NCBI GenBank assembly: GCA_021810735.1
Contig: JAJZIF010000023.1
Span: 1 to 18,245, forward strand
Direction of reading: 5' to 3'
Source: Acidobacteriota bacterium
GTDB lineage: Bacteria; Acidobacteriota; Terriglobia; Terriglobales; Acidobacteriaceae
DNA: 18,245 nucleotides
The notes under the pieces are model-generated. The model was not told the DNA's origin. It searched no databases and saw only the letters and a program-made list of their open reading frames with translations. Made by a program: the position numbers and the translations under genes. Of the stretch, positions 1-6,938 are shown one piece after another. The stretch's first letter is position 1. Each line of letters begins with the position of its first letter.

Positions 1-885
1 GAAGGCGCGGGCAAAATGCGCGAGGGCGGGGAAGATACGCTTTTCGCCGAGCGCGATGTTGCCGCTGCGAAGCAGGAGTTTGGCGCGCGACCAGCGTCGA
101 GGAACGAGGGTGGCGAGGGAGTTCTGCACTTCTTCGAAAGGGCGCGGCGGCAGCCCCCAGAGCATGGAGAGCAGGAGGTACTGTACGTAGAAGCCGGCGG
201 TCTGTTGCTGGTCGTGATGGAGGGTGCTGACGCTGGACTGGTTCTGACGGAATCCGACTAGGATCTCAGGAATGGAATGAATGTCGCAGAGCAGAGCCAT
301 GCGCCACCAGAGGTCGGCGTCCTCGGCGAATGGAATGGGGCGATAGGCGCCAACCAAGCGTGCGGTGGTCACATGCAGCGCAACGCTGGAGTGACAAAAC
401 GAGAGCAGCCGGCCGCTCTGCACGGTGCGGCGCAAGGCGGCCGGAGAACCATGCGAGGAGCGGAAACAGCCGACGGCGTGACCCTCAGAGTCGTACCGGG
501 CGCGCGAGCAGAGCATTCCAGCGCGCGGGTGCGTGAGCAGGGCATCGCGCAGTTTCTCGATGCGTTGGGGATAAGAGATGTCGTCGGCATCCTGGCGCAC
601 GAGCCAAGGTGTTCGGCACTGGTCTAGGAGTTCATTGAGCGTGGGCACGAGGCCTCGGGCTGGGCGTTCCATGACGCGCAAGCGCAGCTGGTGGATGGTC
701 TTGAGGTAGGCGAGGCTTTCAGGGTCCGGGCCGTCAAGGATGACGAGGACTTCGAAATCAGAACAGGTTTGTGCGATGAGGCTCTTGATGGCGCGCCGGA
801 GCCAGGGCATACCGGAACGAACCGGGATACCGACGGTAAAGAGAGTGCCGTCTTGCATGGCATGGGTCGAACCGCCAGTATGCAC
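1..885 (-). CDS. Family 2 glycosyltransferase, 3' end beyond the left edge
   Basis: This frame is open for 295 codons from a GTG at 885 down to base 1, so the C-terminus is missing. It is a GT-A fold (GT2) glycosyltransferase, which moves a sugar from a nucleotide donor to a growing glycan at the cytoplasmic side of the membrane. Visible motifs are the N-terminal strand FTVGIPVRSG, the nucleotide-binding Asp in VILDGPD (about residue 51), the metal-binding RQDADDISYPQRIEK (DADD at 99-102) and a later AEDADLWWRM, which fits the acceptor-side ED motif. The GTG is preferred because AAGGAG lies 7 nt upstream; an in-frame ATG at 858 has no such signal but would also leave the domain complete. The gene is divergent from the polysaccharide operon and probably belongs to a neighbouring glycan cluster. 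Donor and acceptor cannot be told from the sequence. Its codons end mostly in C, unlike the G-ending codons of the plus-strand genes. Confidence 0.88.
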   Translation of the reverse strand, partial: MHTGGSTHAMQDGTLFTVGIPVRSGMPWLRRAIKSLIAQTCSDFEVLVILDGPDPESLAYLKTIHQLRLRVMERPARGLVPTLNELLDQCRTPWLVRQDADDISYPQRIEKLRDALLTHPRAGMLCSRARYDSEGHAVGCFRSSHGSPAALRRTVQSGRLLSFCHSSVALHVTTARLVGAYRPIPFAEDADLWWRMALLCDIHSIPEILVGFRQNQSSVSTLHHDQQQTAGFYVQYLLLSMLWGLPPRPFEEVQNSLATLVPRRWSRAKLLLRSGNIALGEKRIFPALAHFARAF

Positions 886-892
886 TCCACCG

Positions 893-898
893 CTCCTT
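893..898 (-). promoter_or_regulatory. Ribosome binding site that sets a GTG start
   Basis: The minus strand reads AAGGAG here, 7 nt before the GTG at 885. The spacing and match are close to ideal and decide the start of the divergent glycosyltransferase in favour of GTG over the downstream ATG at 858. Confidence 0.7.
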
Positions 899-945
899 GC
901 AACGGGTGACTTCGCTGTTCCGCTTTAAAACGGGTGCTTGCAGAG

Positions 946-998
946 AAGTTAGGCAGAAGTTACACGGAGCTTACGGGAAGTAAAAGTGACGCAAGTAA
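946..998. repeat. Cluster of five AAGTNA units, possible operator
   Basis: AAGTTA occurs at 946-951 and 957-962, AAGTAA at 978-983, AAGTGA at 984-989 and AAGTAA at 993-998. The first two sit inside an 8-bp direct repeat, AGAAGTTA, at 944-951 and 955-962. Unit starts at 946, 957 and 978 are 11 and 21 bp apart, close to one and two helical turns, so they would lie on one face of the DNA. Iterated half-sites in a divergent promoter region suggest binding by a regulator, but none is known from the sequence. Confidence 0.45.
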
Positions 999-1000
999 TT

Positions 1001-1038
1001 TGTTGTGGATTATGGCCGGTGATAGGTTGACCACAACA
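1001..1038. repeat. 8-bp inverted repeat upstream of the polysaccharide operon
   Basis: TGTTGTGG at 1001-1008 is the exact reverse complement of CCACAACA at 1031-1038, with 22 nt between. It ends 35 bp before the first start codon. It could be a regulator site, or a leader hairpin if transcription starts upstream of it. The arms are short and the function is unknown. Confidence 0.4.
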
Positions 1039-1073
1039 CTCATCAGGAACAAGACGTTCGCCGGCAGGGGTAA

Positions 1074-2054
1074 GTGAAAGTGTCAGCTGCGGGACGGAGA
1101 TTCATCGTCGTAGGCGGGGCGGGGTTTATTGGAAGCCACGTGGTCGAAAGGCTATTGAAGGATCGAGCCGCGGCGGTCACGGTGTACGACAATTTCAGCT
1201 CCGGGCGGAAGTGGCATTTGCAGCATGGGCGGATAGAGCCGCGGCTGCGAATTGTGCGCGGCGATGTGGCGGATTTGCCATTGCTGATGAAGGCGATGAA
1301 CGGGCACGACACGGCGGTGCACCTGGCTTCGAATCCTGATATAGCGAGAGCGGCAAAAGACCCGGAAATTGATTTTTACCAGGGAACGCTGTTGACGCAG
1401 CAGGTGCTGGAAGCAGTGCGGCGCTGCGGTGTGAAGCGGTTGTGGTACGCGTCAGGGAGCGGGGTGTATGGCGAGCGTGGCGACGCAGCCGTAGCGGAAA
1501 ATGACGGTCCGTTTGTGCCGATATCGACCTACGGGGCAAGCAAACTGGCCGGTGAGGCGCTGATTGCCAGTTACTGCGCGATGTTTGGGATAACTGCGCG
1601 CGCGTTTCGTTTTGGCAATGTCGTGGGTGCGCGGCAGACGCACGGTGTCGGGCTGGATTTTCTGCGACGGTTGAGGCTGGACTCAGAGAAGCTTCGGATT
1701 CTTGGCGACGGCAACCAGAGCAAGCCGTACATCCACGTATCGGATGCGGTGAACGCCATGTTGCTGGCCGATGAGAGCACCGAGGGCGGCTTTGCGGTGT
1801 TCAACGTAGCCACAACCGATGCGTTGCGGGTGGAGGAGATTGCCGTTATGGCGCTACGATGCCTGAGCCTGGAGGGAAAGGCAGCGTTGGATTACACAGG
1901 TGGAGATCGCGGCTGGAAGGGCGATGTACCGGTGGTGCGGCTGCGCACGGAGCGGATTCGGGCGCTGGGGTGGGAGCCGCTGCTCTCGAGCCGCGAGGCG
2001 ATGTCGCGGGCGTTGATGGAAATACTGGCAGATGAGCGGACGTTCTGGAACTGA
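1074..2054 (+). CDS. NAD-dependent sugar-nucleotide epimerase/dehydratase (extended SDR)
   Basis: This 326-residue protein is an extended short-chain dehydrogenase/reductase of the UDP-glucose 4-epimerase type. It shows the Rossmann motif GGAGFIG at 14-20, an acidic NAD-selecting Asp in VYDNFSSG (about 39), YASGSGVYG near 125-133 and the catalytic YGASK with Tyr153 and Lys157. Family members epimerise or dehydrate a nucleotide-linked hexose or heptose in the cytoplasm. The downstream nucleotidyltransferase and GHMP kinase suggest its substrate is a sugar activated in the same operon, possibly a heptose. The GTG at 1074 has AGGGG only 3 nt upstream. A second in-frame GTG at 1080 has better spacing (9 nt) from the same site and may be the true start. 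It is the first gene of the plus-strand operon. The exact substrate cannot be read from the sequence. Confidence 0.88.
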   Translation: MKVSAAGRRFIVVGGAGFIGSHVVERLLKDRAAAVTVYDNFSSGRKWHLQHGRIEPRLRIVRGDVADLPLLMKAMNGHDTAVHLASNPDIARAAKDPEIDFYQGTLLTQQVLEAVRRCGVKRLWYASGSGVYGERGDAAVAENDGPFVPISTYGASKLAGEALIASYCAMFGITARAFRFGNVVGARQTHGVGLDFLRRLRLDSEKLRILGDGNQSKPYIHVSDAVNAMLLADESTEGGFAVFNVATTDALRVEEIAVMALRCLSLEGKAALDYTGGDRGWKGDVPVVRLRTERIRALGWEPLLSSREAMSRALMEILADERTFWN

Positions 2055-2058
2055 CGGG

Positions 2059-2787
2059 ATGCCTGCGCTGGCCCTGCTCGCGGGCGGGCGGGCGACGCGT
2101 CTGTATCCGCTGACGGAGAGGATGCCGAAGTCACTGGTGCCGGTGGCGGGCGAGCCGTTTCTGGCGCATCAGTTGCGATGGCTGGCAGGGCAGGGCGTGC
2201 GGGATGTGGTGATTTGCTGCGGCCACCTGGCGGGGCCGGTTCGAGAGTTTGCCGGTGACGGAGAACGATTTGGTGTGAGCGTGCGGTACTCAGAGGATGG
2301 CGATCGCGCGCTGGGAACGGGCGGAGCGGTTCGGCACGCGCTGCCATTGCTGGGTGAGAAATTCCTGGTGATGTATGGCGACAGTCTGCTGACCGCGCCT
2401 CTGGGTGCGATGTGGGAGGCATTTTGCGAGCAGCTTTGCAGAGGCATGATGGCGGTTTACCGGAATGAAGATCGCTGGGATGCGAGCAATGTGGAGATTG
2501 GCGACGGACGCGTGGTGCGCTATGAAAAGGGACGTCGTCGCGCCGGACTGACGCACATTGACTATGGAATATCGGCGTTTCATTCGGAGGCGTTTGCGAG
2601 GATTCCTGATGGGCGCGTGTTTGACCTGGGGTTGGTGTTTCAAGAGCTGATCGAATGCGGTGGACTGGCGTGCCATGAAGTGCGCGAGCGATTTTATGAA
2701 GTCGGCTCGTTTGCGGGGCTGAGTGAAACGGAAGCGATGCTGCGGCAGGCAGAGTGCGATCTTGGACCGGCGGGAGCGAGCGCATGA
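2059..2787 (+). CDS. Sugar-phosphate nucleotidyltransferase, HddC-like
   Basis: This NTP-transferase family protein (about 242 residues) would join a sugar 1-phosphate to a nucleotide, giving an NDP-sugar. The N-terminus has the signature LAGGRATRL (residues 7-15), with Ala where many relatives have Gly, followed by PLTERMPKSLVPV with the conserved Lys near 24. YGDSLL carries the metal-binding Asp at about 108. The ATG at 2059, 4 nt after the epimerase stop, is preferred because it puts the signature at the usual distance from the start; an in-frame ATG at 2032 would add nine residues and overlap the epimerase. The adjacent GHMP kinase makes a D-glycero-D-manno-heptose 1-phosphate guanylyltransferase role plausible. 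A hexose 1-phosphate transferase is the alternative. No isomerase (GmhA) or phosphatase (GmhB) is in the window. Confidence 0.85.
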   Translation: MPALALLAGGRATRLYPLTERMPKSLVPVAGEPFLAHQLRWLAGQGVRDVVICCGHLAGPVREFAGDGERFGVSVRYSEDGDRALGTGGAVRHALPLLGEKFLVMYGDSLLTAPLGAMWEAFCEQLCRGMMAVYRNEDRWDASNVEIGDGRVVRYEKGRRRAGLTHIDYGISAFHSEAFARIPDGRVFDLGLVFQELIECGGLACHEVRERFYEVGSFAGLSETEAMLRQAECDLGPAGASA

Positions 2788-3767
2788 TCATGACGCGGAC
2801 ACCGTTGCGGATTTCGATTGGCGGCGGCGGCACGGACCTGCCGTCGTACTACCGGGAGTTTGGCGGATTTGTGATTTCAGCGGCGATCAACAAATACGTG
2901 TACATCACGGTGAATCGCAGCTTCTTTCCGGGGTATTTCCTGAAGTACTCAGAGACGGAACATGTGGAGGACCGCAGAAGAATTCGGCATCCGCTGCTGC
3001 GTGAGGCGCTGGAGATGCATGCGATCGACACGCCGTTGGAGATTGTGAGTGTGGCGGACGTTCCGGCGGGAACGGGGTTGGGATCGTCGGGAACGTTCAC
3101 CGTTGGCGTGATGCACGCGCTGTATGCGCACAAGCGTCAGAGCGTGAGTTCGGAGCAACTGGCGCGCAATGCGATTGAAATCGAGATGGAGCGGCTCAAG
3201 GAGCCCACGGGCAAGCAGGACCAGTACATTGCCGCGTATGGCGGGCTGCTGTGCCAGGAATACGGGCAGGATGACTCGGTGCGGTTGCGTCCTTTGGCGA
3301 TGGACGATGAGGCGCTGAAGGAGTTGCGCGATTCGCTGATGCTGTTCTTCCTGGGGCGCACGCGGAGCGCGTCGGTGCTGTTGCAGGAACAGAGCAGCCG
3401 TTGCGAAAGCGGTGATGCTCAGATGCTCAAGAGCCTGCACTTTACCAAGCAACTGGGACGGGAGATTGAGCAGGTGCTCGAGAGCCGGCGGATCTATGAC
3501 TTTGGTCCGCTGCTGCATGAGCACTGGTTGAGCAAGCGTCGGCGCGCAGAGGGAATGAGCAGTTCGGCGATGGATGAGATTTACTGCGCGGCGCGCAAGA
3601 GCGGCGGTGCGCTGGGAGGCAAGCTGGTGGGTGCGGGGGGCAGCGGCTTTTTTCTGTTTCAGACGAGGGATCGCAAGCGGTTGCGCGATGCGATGACAGG
3701 AATGGGGCTGAGCGAGATGGACTTCAGCTTTGATTTTGATGGATCAGTGGTGTTGCTGCGGAACTGA
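2784..3767 (+). CDS. GHMP-family sugar kinase, HddA-like
   Basis: This 327-residue GHMP kinase would phosphorylate a sugar or sugar phosphate with ATP. Motif 1 is PLRISIGGGGTDLPSYY (residues 7-23). Motif 2, the phosphate-binding loop, is PAGTGLGSSGT (94-104). GKQDQYIAAYGG lies at 143-154 and motif 3, KLVGAGGSGFFLF, near 280-292. The GGGGTDLP start and the GKQDQYIAAYGG segment resemble D-glycero-D-manno-heptose 7-phosphate kinase (HddA) and fucokinase-like enzymes more than galactokinase. The ATG at 2784 overlaps the previous stop as ATGA and has GGGAG 7 nt upstream; a GTG at 2754 is open but less supported. With the nucleotidyltransferase it forms a kinase plus transferase sugar-activation pair. 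The substrate is inferred from context only. Confidence 0.86.
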   Translation: MIMTRTPLRISIGGGGTDLPSYYREFGGFVISAAINKYVYITVNRSFFPGYFLKYSETEHVEDRRRIRHPLLREALEMHAIDTPLEIVSVADVPAGTGLGSSGTFTVGVMHALYAHKRQSVSSEQLARNAIEIEMERLKEPTGKQDQYIAAYGGLLCQEYGQDDSVRLRPLAMDDEALKELRDSLMLFFLGRTRSASVLLQEQSSRCESGDAQMLKSLHFTKQLGREIEQVLESRRIYDFGPLLHEHWLSKRRRAEGMSSSAMDEIYCAARKSGGALGGKLVGAGGSGFFLFQTRDRKRLRDAMTGMGLSEMDFSFDFDGSVVLLRN

Positions 3768-6043
3768 TGACAAAGAACGAGTGGCCAGTGCGGGGAATGG
3801 AATCGCGACCGTTGGAAGCAGCGGGCACCTGGGTGCGCGTGGACGAGGGATGGACGCCGCGCGACGTGATGCATTTCCTGGGCAGGCGGTGGAAGTGGAT
3901 TGCGGGGATCTGCGCTGGCTGCGTGCTGCTGGTGACACTGTACTGGATGGCTACGACGCCGCGGTATGAGGCGACGGGCGAAGTTGAGATTCAGAAGGAG
4001 CAGAGGAGCCCTCTCGGATTGACGGGGTTGGCGGGGGTTGGCGCGAATGGAGCATCGTCTGACGCGCTGGACTACGACGTGACCCTGCAAACGCAGGTGG
4101 ACATTCTGAAGTCGGACACGCTGGCGCTGAAGGTGATTCAACAACTGGGGCTGGAGAAGACGAAGCCGTATTTTGGGGGCAAGCCGTATTTGTTCAGACG
4201 GGGGGTAGAGTTCTGGCGGCAGCCGCTAGAGCCGCTGAGCGTACCGCTGGACGATGCGCCGAACCGGCGGTATGCGGCACTGAAGATATTTCAGCGGAAT
4301 CTACAGGTGTACCCGGTGAGCGGGACGCGGCTGATTCGGATTTCGTATGAAGACCGGAACCCGCAGCAGGCGGCGGCGGTGGTGAATGCGCTGATCCAGG
4401 CGCTGATGGGATACAGTTTTGAGGCGCGATATGCCGCGACAGCGCAGGCGACGGAGTGGTTATCCGGGCAGTTGTCGGATTTGAAGAAGCAGACCGAGGC
4501 ACTGCAGGAGAAGGCGATTGCGTTGCAGCGCGCGACGGGGATGTTCGGCGACAACGAATCGAACAACATCATGCTTTCGCGGCTGGAGGCGCTGAACCAG
4601 ACATTGGCGGCGGATGAGGCGAACCGCATTCTGAAGGGCGCGATTTACCAGACGGCGGAGAGCAGCGATCCGGAGCTGATTTCAGACTTGAGCGGGAATG
4701 CGGCGCAGTCGACGGGCGTGCAGAATTCGCTGGCGCTGATTCAGACGTTGCGCACGAAGCAGGCAGCCGTGAATGCGCAGATTGCGCTGGATTCGAAGCG
4801 TTACGGGCCACGGTTCCCGGAGATGGCAGAGTTGGAGTCGGAGCAAGCTTCGCTGAGGAGGTCGATCGCCGAAGAAGTCAAAAGACTGGGCGAACGCGCG
4901 CACACGGACTATCTGATTGCCGAGCGGGCTGAGGCGGGTGCGCGGGCGGACTTTGAGCGGCAGAAGCAACTTGTGAATCAGCTGAATGACAAGGCCGTGC
5001 AGTATGCGCTGGTGAAACAGGAGGCCGATGACAGCCGCAATCTTTACGAAAACCTGCTGGGCAAGCTGAAAGAGGCGGGCGTGCTGGCGGGCCTGGAGTC
5101 GACGAACCTGCAGGTGGTGAATCCGGCGCGAGTGCCTCCCTTGGATCATCCGAAGAGCCCGAATCTGCCGAAGGACGAAGCGATTGGTATAGCGGGTGGA
5201 CTGGTGCTGGGGTTTGGTGTGGCGTTATTCCGGGAAATGACGGATGAGCGGTTGCATGGGAAGGCGGAGACCGAAGAGTGGTTGGGAGAGCGTGTGCTTG
5301 CGGCGATTCCGGAGGTGGGTGCGAAGGAGAAGCTTTCTGCGCGCAGGTTGATGCAGATGTGGCACGGAGGCAATGTAGCTGCGCTGATGCCGACAGAGGT
5401 GAGGGCGCGGCTGAATGAGCCGTTCCGAATGTTGCGCACGGCGATGCAGGTGCGGGGCGGCGCGCGGCCGGCACAGGTAATTCTGGTGACGAGCCCCATG
5501 GGCGGCGAAGGCAAATCGACGGTGGCGGCGCACCTGGCCAACGCATTTGCGTGGCAGAAGTCGCGGGTTCTGCTGGTAGAAGCAGATTTTCGGAGTGCGG
5601 ATTCTGCCGGGGAGATGGAGCCGGGCACGCATGGGTTGAGCGGCGAGTTGAACGGCGAGCAGGGGGCAGGCGCAGGTAATGGAATGCGGCGCGATGCGGC
5701 GTTGCCGAACCTGGCTGTGTTGGCAAGAGGATCTGTGCCGGAGTTTCCGGCAGAGCTGCTGGGCGCGGCGCGCATGCGGGAGCTGATCGAGACGTGGCGG
5801 CGAGAGTATGACTACATCGTGATGGATGGGCCGGCGTATTTGCCGGTTGCGGATGCGGCAGTGCTGGCGCAACAGGCCGATGCGGCGCTGCTGGTGCTGC
5901 GCGAACGGCGGACGCTGCGCGGGGATGCGCTGCAGGCATTGGATTTGCTGAAGCGGCAGATGCCAGAGGACGCCGAGATCGGAGTGGTGCTGAACGGTGC
6001 GGCAGGGCGGAAGGGAGGGCCGGCGTATGCGAAGGTGTCTTAG
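3767..6043 (+). CDS. Polysaccharide co-polymerase / BY-kinase-like protein (Wzz plus ATPase domain)
   Basis: This 758-residue protein combines a Wzz chain-length domain with a cytoplasmic BY-kinase-type ATPase. A first membrane segment lies at about 44-61, then a long periplasmic region rich in heptad-like helices (about 220-450), a proline-rich ARVPPLDHPKSPNLP stretch (about 454-468) and a second membrane segment (about 471-487). The ATPase domain has Walker A SPMGGEGKST (about 576-585), Walker A' VLLVEADFR (about 600) and Walker B YDYIVMDGPA (about 680-690). Such proteins control polymer length and export with the Wza channel. The usual C-terminal tyrosine cluster is absent: the tail GGPAYAKVS has a single Tyr (754). 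The first Asp of Walker A' is Glu here. ATP binding looks intact, but autophosphorylation on a Tyr tail is doubtful. The start overlaps the kinase stop as TGATG. Confidence 0.9.
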   Translation: MTKNEWPVRGMESRPLEAAGTWVRVDEGWTPRDVMHFLGRRWKWIAGICAGCVLLVTLYWMATTPRYEATGEVEIQKEQRSPLGLTGLAGVGANGASSDALDYDVTLQTQVDILKSDTLALKVIQQLGLEKTKPYFGGKPYLFRRGVEFWRQPLEPLSVPLDDAPNRRYAALKIFQRNLQVYPVSGTRLIRISYEDRNPQQAAAVVNALIQALMGYSFEARYAATAQATEWLSGQLSDLKKQTEALQEKAIALQRATGMFGDNESNNIMLSRLEALNQTLAADEANRILKGAIYQTAESSDPELISDLSGNAAQSTGVQNSLALIQTLRTKQAAVNAQIALDSKRYGPRFPEMAELESEQASLRRSIAEEVKRLGERAHTDYLIAERAEAGARADFERQKQLVNQLNDKAVQYALVKQEADDSRNLYENLLGKLKEAGVLAGLESTNLQVVNPARVPPLDHPKSPNLPKDEAIGIAGGLVLGFGVALFREMTDERLHGKAETEEWLGERVLAAIPEVGAKEKLSARRLMQMWHGGNVAALMPTEVRARLNEPFRMLRTAMQVRGGARPAQVILVTSPMGGEGKSTVAAHLANAFAWQKSRVLLVEADFRSADSAGEMEPGTHGLSGELNGEQGAGAGNGMRRDAALPNLAVLARGSVPEFPAELLGAARMRELIETWRREYDYIVMDGPAYLPVADAAVLAQQADAALLVLRERRTLRGDALQALDLLKRQMPEDAEIGVVLNGAAGRKGGPAYAKVS

Positions 6044-6938
6044 GGGGCTGGGAGTTTTCATTGCCCTGGTTGCCATGAGCCTGCCTGTGGCGCAGGGGGC
6101 GAAGATTGCGGTTTCTCCTCCGGAGAGCCTGGTGATTGGGCCTGGCGATCTGCTGCAGGTGTCTGTATTGCGCGAGCCGGAGTTGACGCAGCAGGTGCGG
6201 GTGCTGGATTCCGGCGAGGTTGTGCTGCCGCTGATTGGGCGGATCAAAGTGGGCGGGGATTCGACGCCGAGGGCCGACGGGGTGATTGAGAGGGCCTATG
6301 TGTCGGAACAATACCTGAAAAATCCGCAGGTGACGGTTACAATTTTACAATTTGCAACCCAGACGATTGCAATTCTGGGACAGGTACAGCATCCGGGAAC
6401 GATTACGATCACGACTCCGCGGAGTCTGCTGGACGTGCTGGCGATGGCCGGAGGGCTGACGCCGGATGCGGACCGGCATATCACGATCGAGCGTGGAGGC
6501 GTGTGGGGCGAGCAGATCCAGGTGTTCCTGCCGAATAATGCGCAGGCGGATTTGCGGGCGGATGTGAGTGTGTATCCGGGCGACCGCATTTTGGTACCGA
6601 AGGCGGGGATTGTGTATGTACTGGGCGATGTGGGACGGCCGGGCGGGTATGTGATGCAGGACAACTCGCATTTGACGGTGCTGCAGGCGGTGGCATTGGC
6701 GGCGGGGGCAAACAAGACAGCGGCACAGAAGCGCGCACGGTTGCTGCGAAAGGGAAAGGCCGGATATGCGGAAGAGCCAATCCATTTGCGTGCGATGGAA
6801 CGGGGGAAGATACCGGACCTGGAACTGAAGGCGGACGATATTCTCTACGTGCCGTTCAGCGCGCGGAGGAACCTGATGCTGAGCGGCGCAGGGATCATCG
6901 CTTCCGCGAGCGCGGCGCTGATTTATGCGCATCCATAA
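6027..6938 (+). CDS. Wza-like polysaccharide export protein (Poly_export/SLBB)
   Basis: This 303-residue secreted protein belongs to the outer-membrane polysaccharide export family. Residues 1-25 form a Sec signal peptide: basic MRRCLRGLG, hydrophobic VFIALVAM, then a small-residue cleavage region near VAQGA. The Poly_export domain starts at LVIGPGDLLQVSVLREPELT, and SLBB-like beta-grasp repeats follow, at VTILQFATQTIAILGQVQHPGTI and at IVYVLGDVGRPGGYVM. The C-terminus ends in a small-residue hydrophobic helix, LMLSGAGIIASASAALIY, placed like the pore helix of Wza. There is no lipobox Cys at the cleavage site, unlike the lipoprotein Wza of E. coli, and the protein is shorter than that one. 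The ATG at 6027 has GGAGG 8 nt upstream and overlaps the end of the co-polymerase gene by 17 nt. It would export the polymer whose length the preceding gene sets. Confidence 0.9.
   Translation: MRRCLRGLGVFIALVAMSLPVAQGAKIAVSPPESLVIGPGDLLQVSVLREPELTQQVRVLDSGEVVLPLIGRIKVGGDSTPRADGVIERAYVSEQYLKNPQVTVTILQFATQTIAILGQVQHPGTITITTPRSLLDVLAMAGGLTPDADRHITIERGGVWGEQIQVFLPNNAQADLRADVSVYPGDRILVPKAGIVYVLGDVGRPGGYVMQDNSHLTVLQAVALAAGANKTAAQKRARLLRKGKAGYAEEPIHLRAMERGKIPDLELKADDILYVPFSARRNLMLSGAGIIASASAALIYAHP

Larger units (their letters stand above)
886..1073. promoter_or_regulatory. Divergent intergenic region with probable promoters
   Basis: This 188-bp gap separates the minus-strand glycosyltransferase from the plus-strand polysaccharide operon, so both should be transcribed outward from it. 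It is visibly more A/T-rich than the flanking genes. On the minus strand a possible -10 element is TTTAAA (924-929), but no good -35 accompanies it. On the plus strand no convincing sigma-70 pair was found: TTGTTG at 1000-1005 with TAGGTT 17 bp later is poor. The gap also contains five AAGTNA units and an inverted repeat, listed separately. No small ORF or RNA gene is evident. Confidence 0.5.

Noticed and set aside
624..902. A 92-codon minus-strand ATG frame at the divergent glycosyltransferase start.
   Set aside because: It is shifted relative to the glycosyltransferase frame, which carries the GT2 motifs and the good ribosome binding site.
1000..1028. TTGTTG and TAGGTT at 17-bp spacing, considered as a sigma-70 promoter for the polysaccharide operon.
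   Set aside because: Each hexamer matches the consensus at only about three positions, which is expected by chance.
1892..2833. A 313-codon minus-strand frame opposite the epimerase and nucleotidyltransferase genes.
   Set aside because: It shows the same antisense composition, no recognisable motif, and conflicts with two strong plus-strand genes.
4878..6311. A 477-codon minus-strand frame opposite the co-polymerase and export genes.
   Set aside because: Its Pro/Ala/Ser/His/Arg-rich composition is typical of antisense GC-rich DNA, and both plus-strand genes there have well-supported domains.
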